The position numbers and the translations under genes are program-made. The notes under the pieces are model-generated. The model was given only the letters and a program-made list of their open reading frames with translations. It was not told the DNA's origin and did no database searches. Shown here piece by piece: positions 11,321 to 25,610 of a DNA stretch of 64,000 nucleotides. The DNA is from Guillardia theta CCMP2712 (taxonomy: Eukaryota; Cryptophyceae; Pyrenomonadales; Geminigeraceae), in the NCBI RefSeq assembly GCF_000315625.1, contig NW_005434670.1:215753-279752 (forward strand), in the 5' to 3' direction. Positions within the stretch are counted from its first letter, which is position 1. The number at the start of each line of letters is the position of its first letter.

Positions 11321-11327
11321 GTTTGGG

Positions 11328-11505
11328 ATGCCCCGAGGTGCGACCATGCTCGAGTCGCGCGGCTTCTCCTGCTCACGATGAAAGCGAAGTGTGGTATCAA
11401 CATGAAGGAGTGGAGGAGGAGGAGGAGGAAGAGGAAGAGGAAGAGGAAGAGGAAGAGAATGATGATGATGACGACGATGATGATGAATGGAGAGACTTAC
11501 ACTGA
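11328..11505 (+). CDS. short acidic-tail ORF carrying the second introner-like intron
   Basis: ATGCCCCGAG at 11328-11337, then the 52-nt intron 11338-11389, then an open frame reading VWYQHEGV followed by a Glu run, an Asp run and EWRDLH before the stop. The product would be about 40 residues, so it is either a fragment of a larger gene or not a gene. The purine (GAG/GAA) and GAT tracts could also be microsatellite. The intron call rests on identity to the proven MsrA intron and an AG at the same position. Confidence 0.3.
11338..11389 (+). repeat. introner-like intron, copy B
   Basis: Starts with the same GTGCGACCATGCTCGAGTCG as copy A and also ends in AG exactly 52 nt from its GT. The last nine bases differ from copy A (AAAGCGAAG here). 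It lies beside an ACCCC/GGGGT island. Confidence 0.6.
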
Positions 11506-11758
11506 AATGATCAGCATGTCCACGATGACATGAAGATCGTTCTGATGTGAACGTGTAGAATGTGTAAACAAAGAAAGAAGGAGGGTGGAATCGGAGGGAT
11601 GGGGCAGAATGACAGGTACGATGGCCTCAAGAGCGAAGAAAGAATTTCGTCAAGAAAATAGGCTCCTTGTAAGCCGTAGACAATAGAAGAAGTAAGAAAG
11701 AAACGAAAGTGTTCATATGGATTCAGATGTATAAAGTGACTTTGCATTCCATACAGAT

Positions 11759-12921
11759 ATGTCTCAAGAGTCAGAGAAGACCGCGAAACGAAAGACAGGT
11801 GTTGTCGATGCTGATGAGATCATTTCGAGAGGGTCAGGGACAACGGCAAAGGTAAACATTGGCCTGCATGGGAGAGTTGCTGACGGGGATACCAAAGGAG
11901 TCAGACGAGGATTACGCCAAGAACGCCTCTGAGACCAGATGCTTCCTCACCAGCGTTCTCTTCCTGACCAGACTCCCATGTCCCATGTGGTGTGATCTAC
12001 ATCCCGGGGTGCTCGTCCGTGGCATGGCATGGCATGTGCAAGTCCCCTCTAGCGCCTTTTCTCGCTCATCTCGTTCCCTTAGGTTCCCCCTGGTTGGCGC
12101 CATTGTCGGTCTCATGAGCGCCCTGTGGTTTGACTTCATGGCATCGGTGCTACCTCTCAGCCTGGCAGCGACAGCGTCTGTTGCCGCCTCTGTGCGGCTG
12201 ACTGGTTGCTTCCACGAGGACGGGCTCGGGGATACGGTCGACGCCTTCGGGGGCGGGTGGAGTTTGGCACAGATACTGCGGATCATGAAGGACTCCCGGG
12301 TAGGAACCTACGGCAGCATCGCCCTCGCCCTTTTCCTTATCGCCAAAGTTCATCTCCTCGCCTCTCTCGGCCCGAGCGAGTGGAGAGTCGGCGGGGGACA
12401 AGGGGCCGGCCCCGCGCTAGTTGCTGCACATGCCTTGGCGAGGCTGTCAGGGCCTGTCCTCATGCGAGGCTGCCACTACGTCATAGATGAGGAGGATCTC
12501 AAGGGAGGGTTCTACAACTGGTTCGCTCGCAGCAAGGAGCTTCTCTCCGTTCCTCGCATCGTCTTCTCTGTCGTGCTCGCTTCCATCATCGCCTCTCTTG
12601 CAATCGGCGTACAACAAGCCCTTGTCGCCCTTGCTATCACCATGGCGTCTTCGCTCATCGCCGGGATCTACGGGAATCAAGTGATCGGAGGAGTGATAGG
12701 AGACTTCCTTGGAGCTACTGTCTGCATGATTGAGCTGCTCATCTACAGCAGCATATGCGGCAAATTGCCCTCCTCCCTTGCACCAGCTTTTCGCCTCGGG
12801 ATGGTCAGTAGCGCCTATTTCGATCTTGACTGCCATGGTGATATATCAGCAGGCTTATCTCTTCCTTTGGTGCTACAAGGCGTTAGTGACTCGCAAGACT
12901 GACGACTCCAAGAAAGCTTGA
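11759..12921 (+). CDS. cobS: adenosylcobinamide-GDP ribazoletransferase (cobalamin synthase)
   Basis: Joins the lower-ligand nucleoside (alpha-ribazole) to adenosylcobinamide-GDP, the last step of nucleotide-loop assembly in vitamin B12 synthesis; an integral membrane enzyme. Exons 11759-11851, 11898-12803 and 12850-12921 splice in phase to 356 residues. Family marks are clear: FLTSVLFLTRLPCP, FPLVGAIVGL, the signature TGCFHEDGLGDTVDAFGGGW, and IMKDSRVGTYG, with several hydrophobic helices after them. The last intron (12804-12849) keeps the frame open if retained, giving an alternative C-terminus ending at 12902. In algae CobS is known as part of remodelling salvaged pseudocobalamin with CobT and CobC; neither is seen here. 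Confidence 0.93.
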
Positions 12922-13276
12922 TGGGCCAGAAGGCAAATCCAGGCCCATGGCGGTCCTGTGCTATTCTTTGTATTTCTGATGTGTTTACAAGATGTAGAAA
13001 TCGCGATCCCCTCCCCACCTTCGCTTATCTAGGAACCATATCCTCTTCCTCCATGGGACAAGACAGATTGCCCGTTGCATTCTCGTCAATCTGGGTGCAA
13101 ACAAAGATTTCAGCTATGCTGGCGATTGCGTTAGTCAGGTTGGTCAACCGTGTTCTCGGCTTCGCTGGGCGCATTCAAACTCTGCTCAGCTACGTCGTCA
13201 CACCTGCGGCACGCATCGTCATCCCTCCACCTCGACAAGCGGACAAGCAGACTGGCTCTCGTCGTTGACTTCCCCA

Positions 13277-15935
13277 TCAGCCGGCCAGGATGCCTCCTGA
13301 GTCGGGGTATAAGACTAACTTTGTGGTACGAGAGAAAGAGAACTAGAGGAGAAAGGAAGAGAAGCAAGGAGGACAAGGATGGTGAAAGATAAGGAAGGTG
13401 AGGAGGAGGAGGAGATGATATTATGAGGAAGAAACGGTAGAGGTGGAGGCAGAGCCATGGAATGTGCAAGGGGCGAAGGAGAAGAAAACTTAGGAAGGGA
13501 AAAAGGATAGGTGTATCACCTCTTCAGTTTGTGGAGGTGTAGTGAACGACTGCCACACGGGAATGACGAGAAAATTTGAAGGCAGCAACAGGTCTAACCT
13601 TGACAGGAGAGTAGTCTCCTCGTCCGAGTGCGTTCACCCCACAAACTCGGAACCGATAAGTCTGGTCGAGGGAGCTGTAAATCAGAGCGCGCGAGCAGGG
13701 CCGAAACAGCCAGTAACCTGCTCGGGAAGAAGATCTCCGACCAGGAATGTCCTCCAATGCCCCGAGTAGATTTCCTGCCCCCTCCAGGTTCACGCTACGA
13801 GCAAGAACGAGTGAGCCTCAAGACCTGCCATAGGCTTGACACATTGGCGTTTCCCGCAACTCGATTCTCCTCCTCCGCCTCGCTCATCTCCAGCACATAC
13901 GTGCAGTGCTGCGTCCGCTTTGCTGGCTCACCTGCCATGTTGTAAGAAGGAAGACGAGGAAGCGTGTATGTCTCCTGCCCCACCTGCCCATGCCAACACA
14001 AGCGATCGACTAGTTGAATCTACAAGACAAATGTCCCCAGGAGTTCTATAGAAGCACGGTCGTCAATACTCTCAATACTTCTGCAACTCATTCAAAGCCT
14101 CATCGTTTCAAAAGTTCACCTCGGCACTCCTGTTGAAAAAACTTTGATTTGACTCCACGGTCCCTGTAGCCCGCACACATCAGCCCCCACTGCTATCCTT
14201 CAAGACGCTCCTTCACCTTGCCGCTGCTGTTGACAGCGCAAACTCGGAATCTTCAACGGAAAAAAGCTCAGAGTTGCTCTCATCTTGCGATTCAACAACA
14301 CCTGTATGAAGTCTGTTCTTCCAAACCCGAAGATGAGCAGGAGCGATTGACACCCTGTCATGATTTCAACAAGACTGGCAAGGGCCCGAAACGAGGTCAA
14401 CTTGATAGATCTCCTTCCAAGGGATCTCAGCCTGATGCTCTGATAGGACGTACGCAGCTTGCTCGACGATGTAGGTGTTGCGATCGCCTTCTCTCTTTGT
14501 CTTTGATCGCTGGGGTAAGGGAAAACAACAAGCGGTGGAAACAAAAACCTGGCAGTTCCATGTCAACAGCAACGAGGTCGAAGTCACCTCGGCGCAACTG
14601 CGATTACGTCAGGCATCGCAAGGAGAAGAGGTATCAGAACATCACTTGAGATCTGCGGGGGCAGGAGGAACAAGAAATTCAGTGAAGTGCATGCTTGAAA
14701 TGCAAGAGATTGCAGCCCCCATGTTCAGTGTTAGCCCTCCTAGCAAAGAAACGTCACAACCTTGCAGGTGCCGCTGAGTTGGGTCATAGTCCACCTGGCG
14801 ACAAGTTTGCAATCGGAGGGGGAGAAACAGACGCTTCAACCGCTCCCCTCAGCTGTCACAAAGCCTGAGCTGAACAGAGATCGACAGGCAACGAGATTGG
14901 AAATAGGTACCTGCTTGTCGAGCTTGTGCGTGTCGACGTCGAGGAAAACAGCTCCGTCCTCGTTTGCGACGATCTGGAGGGCAAGCAGTCAGTGGAAGAC
15001 ACGAGCAGACAACAAGTCGAAAACAAACTGTGCAAGGGGCTGACCTGCTCAGCGCGATCTAGAAGTGACGACCATATGGTAAGTTTTTGTCGCTGTCCTT
15101 CAACCTGTCCCATCAACACCGCGCACTTCTCCCTCTCGTGGGAGTCGATCACTGAGTGCAACTTGACTTCCAACTTTGAAACATGATCTCTGAGCTCGTA
15201 GCACTCTCGCTTGACCTGATCGCGCATCTGCTTACAGTTGAGCTCCAGTTCCTGAACCGAGGCGTCGGCCCTCTGCGTGAATTCCAGCACAGCATTCCGT
15301 TTCGCTTTCAGCAGCTCCATGCCCTCTTGGAGCTGTGTCTTGCGCTCTTGGACTGCCGTGTGCAGACTGATGCGAGGATGTTCAATGTGAGCGCCCATGA
15401 GGAGGCAATGGGCACAGACCATTACGCCACATTGCGTACAGAAGAAAGAAAGAGCCTGCCCTTCATGCGTGTCGCACTCTCGGTTGCTAACAGGCTCCAT
15501 GGGCGTGACAACATGCGCCTTGAAGACAGCTCTCTCCTTCGGATGACAAGTCTCCAGACAAGCCTCACAGTACTTGACGACGCAAGTCACACATTCCATG
15601 ACTGCTGGCTTCTTCTCGCATACATCGCACTTGAACTTCTTCCTGATGGAGGTTTTCTTTGCCGTCTTCCCCTTCTGCGCAGCTTCAAGCTTTTCCACCA
15701 TGTTCTTCAGCGCCAGGTTGAGAGGAAGTCGCTCAACGCCATTTGCTAAGGAGCACGTAGCACGACAAACCGGGCAGTTGATGGTCAAAGTGGGGACAGT
15801 CTGATTCCGCCACAAACCTCTAGCACACTCGAGGCAGACGTTGTGAGAGTTACCACATGGAAGGGTGCGAGGATCAGTGAAGAGCATGAGACACACGGGG
15901 CACGTGAGCTCATCTTCGAAATCCTCTGCGAGCAT
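13277..15935 (-). CDS. TRIM-like RING/B-box/coiled-coil protein with fibronectin III modules
   Basis: Probable E3 ubiquitin ligase. The first exon (15935 to about 15030) has an N-terminal RING (CPVCLMLFTDPRTLPCG, CLECARG, NCPVCRATC), two B-box-like zinc sites (CDVCEKKPAVMECVTC and CDTHEGQALSFFCTQCG) and a coiled coil. Smaller exons follow. Their pieces read as fibronectin type III strands: YIVEQAAYVLSEHQ...WKEIY, TYVLEMSEAEEEN...LWQVL and TYRFRVCGVNALGRGDYS. RING-B-box-coil-FN3 is the front half of MID/TRIM9-type animal proteins; no SPRY domain is seen. Several middle junctions (13.8-14.8 kb) are ambiguous. The stop at 13277 assumes a final exon reading LVLYPDSGGILAG. Confidence 0.8.
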
Positions 15936-16484
15936 GTTGGTTCGGAGATGTTAGAAGATGGTCGGTTGCGCTTTCGGAAGAAGTGAGGATCTCAACCCAA
16001 AAGATATCAAAGACAGAGCAATGAAGAGACGATCACGTACAGAATATTCCTAGCTGGCACAAGGCGCTGCCAAAGTATGCCTCCGATGAACCGCAAGAAA
16101 GCACTGCACACCTGTAGCTGGGAAAAGTTGCTGTACAACTCAACAAGTGAAACGGAGCCTCTCACGCAGGGAGCTTGTGCAGTTCTCTAGCAAGATATGA
16201 TGTCGAGATGGACTTCTGTTCCTCTTGCTGGAGCCAGATGCTTACCACATGCCCTCTCCCTTCGCCCTCTCACCCATTCCACACATTGCTCCCATCCCCT
16301 CCGGCTCAAACTCTCGATAACCGTCGTCAACGGTATTGCTGGCCGTGGTACCGTTACATATTGGTTGCAGACGTTATAGACGATAAAGATCCGTGCCATG
16401 ATGGGGTTCCGACTTGTCGCGTGCGAGGAGTAAGGGAAAGGAGGGGAGAGAGAGGAGGGCGAGAGGAGGGCGTGTGGGGGAGGG

Positions 16485-17613
16485 ATGGCTACGAAGAGGA
16501 GGAAGCGAAGTGCAACGTGGGTTCACTGCTCCTTGACGCTCCTCCTGTTGGTACCCTTCCGTCATGTGTCTTGCAAGAATGTCAGCGTGTCGTACCCGTT
16601 CTTCAACAACATCACCATGGGCGATCCTGTTAGGATAGCAATTACCATGCCGATTACATCACGCGGGGACGAGGATGGGCCGATTGAGAAGATGAGGTTC
16701 TTCAACTCTTTCTTGCCCTCGTTCCTGGAGACGGCGATTCCAACATCGTTTCCGTGCACCTTCGAGTTCTGGATAGGCTATGACAAAGGAGACAAAATTC
16801 TGGACAATGAGAGAGGGCGGCATACGTTTGAGTCGGTGTTTCGGAAGAAGGTAGAGAGTGTTTCAAAGGCACAGCAGTGTGGACAAGCTGGATGCTTCAA
16901 AATCACGATGATGGACTTTCCGTACTCCAATACACTGACTGCACTTTGGAATGGACTGAACAATGCAGCGTTCAGAGACGGTTGTCACTACTTCTTCATG
17001 CCCAACGATGACCTGCTCATGCGCACTAGTGGCTGGCCTTCTGCCTTTCTTGCACTGTTAGCCTCCAGCACGCTCAAACCGAATCTTGGGGTCACCGGGC
17101 CGAACGATCCCGTGTCGGGCAGAGCCGACATCCCTTCAATGCCCTGTGTGCACAGGTACTCGCAATGCTGCTACTTGCAATCACCTGCTCTGAGTCTGTC
17201 GCTCTAGAACTCACCTGCACATCTTCAATGGTCAGACCCTTCCATCCACCTTCCAGGTCCTTCCTTTGTCGGCCTGTGAAGAGACTCAACGATCGCTGAC
17301 TGCAGAATTGGTACAACGACGTCTGGCTCGGGAATGTCTACAGGGCTTTCGATGCATGCCTCATGGCCAAAGACATCGCTGCTCGGAACCATGACGGATG
17401 TCAGGACCCAGAGAGGTGCAGCAGGTATGTTCTCGGGGAAGGAGCTTTCGCTCCATGGCAGGAGGAGACACACAGAGGACGGCTACAGGTCTTGAAATTT
17501 TATGCTCCATTCTCTTGGAGCATCTCACAGTTGTGCAGGTGTTGATGTGGTTGTCAGAACAGGGAGTTGCGGTGTCGAGGGACACTGTGCTGAACAAGCA
17601 AGTTGTGATTTGA
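16485..17613 (+). CDS. secreted or Golgi glycosyltransferase-like protein
   Basis: Four exons (16485-17155, 17208-17256, 17306-17488, 17539-17613) give 325 residues in frame. A basic start and hydrophobic stretch (LTLLLLVPFRHVSC) form a signal peptide or anchor. The body has features of GT-A type transferases: NTLTALWNGLNNAAF, then FMPNDDLLMRTSGW with a DxD-like NDD for metal-sugar nucleotide binding, LGVTGPNDP, and THLHIFNG...FQNWYNDVWLGN. Family and donor sugar cannot be named. A secretory-pathway enzyme with unknown acceptor is the best reading. An upstream open frame from 16175 is probably not used. Confidence 0.72.
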
Positions 17614-17753
17614 TTACACAACGTTCTAGAGCTACGTCACTTGGATGATCGCTTTGAGTAAATTCCAGTCACGATATGTTAGAATCATGCCATGCTTGTT
17701 GTCTCCTTGAATTTGAAAGCAGTTGCAGTATTAAGTGTCATTCATTCAATCGC

Positions 17754-18618
17754 TCATTCTAGTAAATCTGTGTCGTCAAGATTGTAACCCCTTCTCCGTG
17801 TTCTCATTTGTCTTCCGAACCCAAAAAGGCAACCATCAGCTTTCACATCGACACCCAAAAAAGAAAAACACCTGTCATGAATTCTTTTCTCCCGGCTGTG
17901 CAAAGAAGCCACCAACCCCTTCTGCAGGATCAAAGCTGCTGTTAGCTTGACAGTCGCAGTGAGGGTCCTAGGTTTCACCTTGCTTTCAGCAAGCTCTTTC
18001 TCCCACTTCACAACGACATCAGGTTCAGCCTCTTTGCTGGTCAATTTCGCTGCCTATTCATGCACGCGTGATAAGCCCAGGAGAAACTGTTTCACCTGTA
18101 TTACCGGCTGATCACCATCCGCGCCCTCGTCCTCGTTATCCTACAACAGAACAATCAGAACAGATTCAAGAAGATTCGTGGCATACCTCTTTTTCCAAGG
18201 TGAAGGTCACAGAATCGTCCCAGTACGGGTTCCCCTTCTCGTACTTGTAGAAGCCCTGGCGAGCATCTGCTACAACCTGCTTCCACAAATGGTTTATCTT
18301 CATCTGCATGCTCTCTGCTTTATCCGCATCATTCTGCATATTCTTGAGCGATGCCTGTGCATCAGGCAGATTGACTGGTGGGGTTGCTGTCACGGTTTCT
18401 GATGTCGCCTCTAGGGCCCCCCTCGTGGTGGTTGAACTCCACACCACCACAAGGGCAGCGATCAAGCCTAAAGAGGAGATGCCGAGAGAAACCAAGACCT
18501 GCGATGCTGGGTCAGCAGCATGAAATGGTTGGGTCAGGATCAGCATGTGCCCATGGGTCGCCGAGGCATTCTCATCGCTCTATCCCCTCACCTTCTGTGC
18601 TTGGCTGCCGGCAACCAT
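17754..18618 (-). CDS. small single-pass membrane protein, unknown
   Basis: Five exons (18618-18592, 18498-18187, 18140-18096, 18053-17979, 17921-17754) give exactly 208 residues. After a short start (MVAGSQAQK) comes one transmembrane helix (LVSLGISSLGLIAALVVVW), then a helical soluble part (MQMKINHLWKQVVADARQGF) and an acidic middle (DNEDEGADGD). The start at 18618 is preferred over an internal ATG because the intron joins MVAGSQAQK straight to the helix. No family recognised. Confidence 0.7.
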
Positions 18619-18639
18619 GTCAATGATGACCCTTCACCA

Positions 18640-19150
18640 CCTGAGGTGAGCCCGGTGATCTCAGTTCAGTAATACAAACAAGGGACACGGAAGTTCGGCC
18701 CGGCCGGGTCAGTCCGGCCGGTCAGACCAGCGAGGTGAGCCCGCCGGGGCAGGTCCGATCCGATAGGACCGTAAAGTTTACTCAACATATTTGAAGTATT
18801 TTTGTATTGCTTTTTAGGGATAAATGTATTTATTATACGCATTTCTCGGTACAAGAAGTCCATCTAAAACCTAAAAGTGAATACTAAACTTATCGGCTGT
18901 AGCCGTTATCCATCAAACCACCCTACCCTCAAGCATAGTCGGGTGACCCCACCCTCATGAAGTGTATTTGGAAAGTCTGCCTACCCCTCTTTTAACTTAA
19001 TCACGTACCCCCTCCACCCTGGTTCACTATATCCTCCCCTTCTGCAGGCAGGGGTACCGCAAGAACGTTGGTGTAGAGGGTGTAGTCCTCGTCATGCCAC
19101 CGGTGGTTGCCATAATACAGTACCCCAGTTCCGACCAGGACAACGGTACG
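18640..19150. repeat. GC-rich island followed by ACCCC-rich island
   Basis: 18690-18775 is a GC block (GGCCCGGCCGGG, CCGGCCGGTCAG). 18890-19150 carries CCACCCTACCC, GACCCCACCC, TACCCCTC, TACCCCCTCCACCC and CACCGGTGG followed by GTACCCC. Both island classes sit back to back here. 19150-19714 has only short unconvincing open frames. Confidence 0.4.
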
Positions 19151-19714
19151 GGTGGAAAAATGTTAGGCAGCGAGATTAAGAGATTAATTGATCTGATACC
19201 AGTTGTTTAGTGTCTTTCAACTAGGGTAGATCAATGACTACTATGTACCGAGGCGGACTTGTAATCCACGAAAGAAATGCTTCTTTGAAATGTCTGATAG
19301 CCTCCGATAACGATTTCAAACTTACAATAATGACATCTTCAAAATATACAGAAAGGTTTCAAGATGAACAAATCTTTTCTGGTGAAGGACCGAATGGGCA
19401 AGGCTCAATGCTTTCCTGTTATGACGCAATGAAAGCAAACGGGAGGAGCGGGAGGGACCGCAAGCTTCCTTAGGCTCACAGCTGCGCGCCAGGAACTCAT
19501 AGTGTCCTCTCGTATCGCTCTGCTCTCCGCCATCATCCTCTACTGCACACTTGATCCTCGTCTGCTCGTAATACAAGATCGTTGTCTTAGTCGTCACCGA
19601 TACTTATCTCATACACTTAGTCTCAGCCGTACCTTGACAGCCTCCCTTGGACTTGAGAACTCAAGTTGACCGACACTGAATTCCCTTGCACTCTCATATG
19701 CATGACATTTGATC

Positions 19715-22700
19715 ATGAGTGCTGGTGTTTGTGCAATGAACAAGGAAGGATTGCCGGATAAAATGTCACAGGGCGAGAAAGTGGGAAAACTGAAAGCTTT
19801 GTATGAAAACCTGGAGGGCAGCGGCAAGTCGCCTCTAGGAAAAACAGATCCTGTGTCATCCAGATCAAACAGCCTTGAAACTTCGAGCAGGGAAAAGATC
19901 AAAACAATCTTGACCAATTCGATTACAGAGCTCCATTCCATCGTACAGAGCAGCAGCAGCCACCACCAGGCGTCTGCTCTCCCTGCAGAAGATCGAGTGA
20001 GACAGGTGTGATTGATGAATCGGCAATAGATCAGGGCGACTCCTCAGTTTGTCTGCATGCTTGCCTGGCTCTTGTCACAGTATCTTTTTCCCTGATTCTC
20101 GTTTGTTCATGCAGAGCGGAAGTATCAATGCTGCGTTACCGAAGGACCTCTCTCTTGCGGTATGTCCGAATCAAGATTGTCGTGTGACTCGATCTATGTT
20201 GCAAACTCGCCCTCATCGTTTACTCTCCCTCTCTCCTTCCTGCAGGGCACCCTGGAGGTCCACCGAGATGCTGAGCACAACGTGAAGTGACGGTCCGGCA
20301 TCAGGGGTGTGGGCTGACGGTTGTGATAGGTTGGCATCGATTCGCCACCAGCTCTGAAATCAAGTCTGCCCGTATCTCGAGGGGTTGAATTCCGAATAGA
20401 TGGTCTGCAGGAAGATTCCATGAATCAGGAGCGAGACAGTGGTATGCGCACATGCGGCCAGCTTTCGACCTGAGTGAAGTTGTTGCAGGTGAGGATGATG
20501 CTTCACAGAAGAGAGAAGCGGCGGATGCTGTCGGCGAGAGCAGAGCTGGTGATGAAACGGTGGACCTGGACTTGTTTGAGCAGTGTGGAGACGACGCAAG
20601 GATGGACCATCAAAGGGAGTGTGAAAATGCAGGCAGGGCTGATGGCAGCGCCGAGCAGAAGCGAGGGCTCGATGAGGAAGCTTTGCACAATTTCTTGCGC
20701 AACCAGATGTCGATGCACTCTGTCAGTGCGATCTCGGACAAGACGAACTCTGGAGGCTCGCCAAGGATGAACTCTCCTCATGGTTTTAGCCAGTGAGCAC
20801 GGGACGTTGTTCGTTGTGTGGACTGACGTGCTCATGTGTCAGAGAGGAACTGCACTTTGCCGCGATTGATGCAGGAGATTTGATCGATAGCAGGTCTAGT
20901 TCACTTGTAAAGACAAGCAGTAAGCCTGACAAACGTGTTGGTTTTTAGATGGATGCTTCATGAATGCGATGGGTTCTCGTGGAACGAAGTTGTTGTGGCA
21001 GTGGAGCAACTCCTCCTGTCAAAGGGTTGTGTCAAGGGGAGAATGCTAGCTTGTCGCTTCCTATCAAGAATAGCTACAGATCAAACTTGGTGAGTTGTGA
21101 AGGGCTTGCTCCTTGGAAGCCTTGATGCGCTTGACCAGCTGCAAGAGACTTTGCGCAAGACTTGGGATGCTGGACATGATTGTAAGTTGCTCCTGCTCCA
21201 GTCATGTCCTCTTCTGATGCGAATATGCAGGGCGATACACTCTCAAATATCTGTAGGGAAATCAAATCCGACGTAACGGATGGTTCGGCTTGATAACAGT
21301 GTGTTAAGAAAATGACTTGCCTGATAGAGGTGGATCTTTGTGCCAACAACGACACGAACATGCACTGTGCTTTATGCTTGAGCTACATCATCCTGTGCTG
21401 TGCAAGGCTGGTAAGGAAATGTTTTGATGGTGCGACCAGACATAACGTGACTTGAAGTTTGATGGGATGGGATGGGATGGGATGGTTGGAATGAACGCTA
21501 AGCAATATGACAGGGCGAGGAGGCGTGCAGCGTGATGGTGATGAGATCGAATCTGATCGCTGGACTCTGTCGAACCATATCGACTCTCTCATCGTCAAGG
21601 TTTGACTTGCATGTCATTCTTTGCTTCTACTCAAGAAACAAACCGCAGAATCCATGAAACTGCCATGATGGCCTTAGCGTTTATGGCACAATATCCATGC
21701 AACGTTGATAAGATCAAGAACGCAAAAGTCTCCTCGGTTCTGACTTCATCTTCCCTCAACCATGACGGCTAAAGTTCAATACGCAGATCTCGAACTCTGT
21801 TGTAGCCCACTATCTGAAGAAGCTCCAGACGTCCTTGAAAAGAAGATCTACTTCGTCTTCAGGCGGGGAGAATCTTGAAAAGGTCGTTCCTCCTCCTCTC
21901 CTCCTCTCCTCCTCTCCTCCTCTCTTCGGCATCTCGTTGGTTGTGCTCTTCTTCGTGTTCCTCCTCTCTTCTCGCATCCCCATCCCTCCACACCTTACAC
22001 TTGCACTGGAGCAGGTCATCCTGCAGTCGGTCAAGGTAGTCGTATCCTCGGCCTCGGTCTGCATGCTGCTTGGCGAGTCCTGCGTGCCGCAGTCAGAGAG
22101 CGAGGTGGTCAAGTATACCATCAAGCTCCTCAAGCAGTTCATCATGCGCGAGGGGTTCCTCTCGGCTCCCAGCGGCAGGAGCTGCGAGCTCGACCCCTCC
22201 TACTCCCACGGGAAAGCCTTGATGATCCTCCGTGCCCTGTCACGAGCCGCTCAAGGCAGCGTCGGTGCGAAGCTGCAGCAGCAGATCCTGCGATCTGAGA
22301 TCGGCATGCCGCTACTGGCAATAGTGGTCTCCTCCTCGCTGGAGTGGGATGGCCCCTTGACGACTCTCAAGACCAAGTCGGTTGGGACGCGTTGCTCGAG
22401 CTCCGAGGATCACCTCAGGTCGTGCTGCTGAGCTTAACTTATGAAGAGTGACGATGACGGGCAGAGATCAAGTGTGCTGTGTGCTGAAGGAGAGCATCAA
22501 CCTATTGATCATCCTCTTCAAGCATGAACACCTGCAGCAGGACCATCATTGGCTGCTCTCAGACTTCTTGTACGAGGAGGCTTGCTTTTCTCCGTCGCCG
22601 CTGAATCTTGTCGTGTGCAGGCATACCAACTTTAAGGACAAACTACCTTTCTGGTGGAACTGGCAGGCGAACGAGGTCGACGATCGTTGTTGCTCTCGTT

Positions 22701-23071
22701 GTTGTGATGATCCTCATCGAACAGGAAAGTTTTCTGTCGCAGAGAGCTGGAGGCAGTGAGGAGGAGGTGTGTCATGCCTGCACGTGCTTGCCTGCGCCTG
22801 AGCTTCCATGGCCTTCAGGAGGTTCTCGACAGGTCAAACGACGATGGGAACTGTCTCTTCCTCCACCAGCTCGTCAAGACGTCGCTCAATGCTGGTGATG
22901 CATTGCCGAGCTGCCTTGTCACGCCGTGTGACGATATCGCAGCGAGGAAGAGATACGAAGAGGACTCGAACATCAACATCATGTGAGCGGGAGGAGGTCG
23001 AGGAGGTCGAGGAAGGTTTGACTCGTCGCAGGTGCACGCGGCTGAGCCACATGGTGGAAGACCTTGTATAG
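19715..23071 (+). CDS. multi-exon helical-repeat (armadillo/HEAT-like) protein
   Basis: Starts MSAGVCAMNKEGLPDKM and continues through about twenty short exons. Good junctions include RVRQ|SGSINAAL, GLQEDSMNQERDSG|EDDASQ, KIKNAK|ISNSVVAHYL and ENLEK|VILQSVKVVV. The second half is alpha-helical in character (LLLSKGCVKGRMLACRFLSRIA; ETAMMALAFMAQYP; VVKYTIKLLKQFIM; HGKALMILRALSRAAQ), as in armadillo or HEAT scaffolds. The last intron joins NIM to CTRLSHMVEDLV and a stop at 23071. The N-terminal third is acidic and probably disordered. No family assigned. A (GATGG) run at 21461-21485 and a CTCCTCTC tract at 21890-21925 lie in introns. Junctions near 21.1-21.5 kb are the least sure. Confidence 0.65.
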
Positions 23072-23138
23072 TAGAGATATCTATGTTGTCCTCGAGGCCT
23101 TGTACGGTCGTTTGTGAAATATTCTCATGTCCAATCTT

Positions 23139-25479
<2,341 letters not shown>

Positions 25480-25610
25480 GTCTACAGGGCTCCTCCCCTC
25501 TACATCTCCTCCTCCTCCTCTCCCATCCCACCGCCCATTTCCCAGCATCCCATCCTCCATTTTGTCACAAACTTGTGGCGGGCCAACCCCTTCAGCAGTC
25601 CGCCGGCCCC
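25480..25610. promoter_or_regulatory. short divergent promoter region
   Basis: Only about 130 bp separate the proposed SLX1 start (-) from the small thylakoid-like gene (+), so the two probably share a bidirectional promoter. TCCTCC and CCCATCC words dominate; no specific box recognised. SLX1 may start within this interval. Confidence 0.35.

Noticed and set aside
15183-15749. 188-residue + strand frame
   Set aside because: Lies opposite the RING/B-box exon, where the zinc-ligand pattern fixes the minus strand as coding.
19234-19597. Overlapping + and - frames of about 80-90 residues
   Set aside because: Neither has a splice-supported neighbour or domain-like composition.
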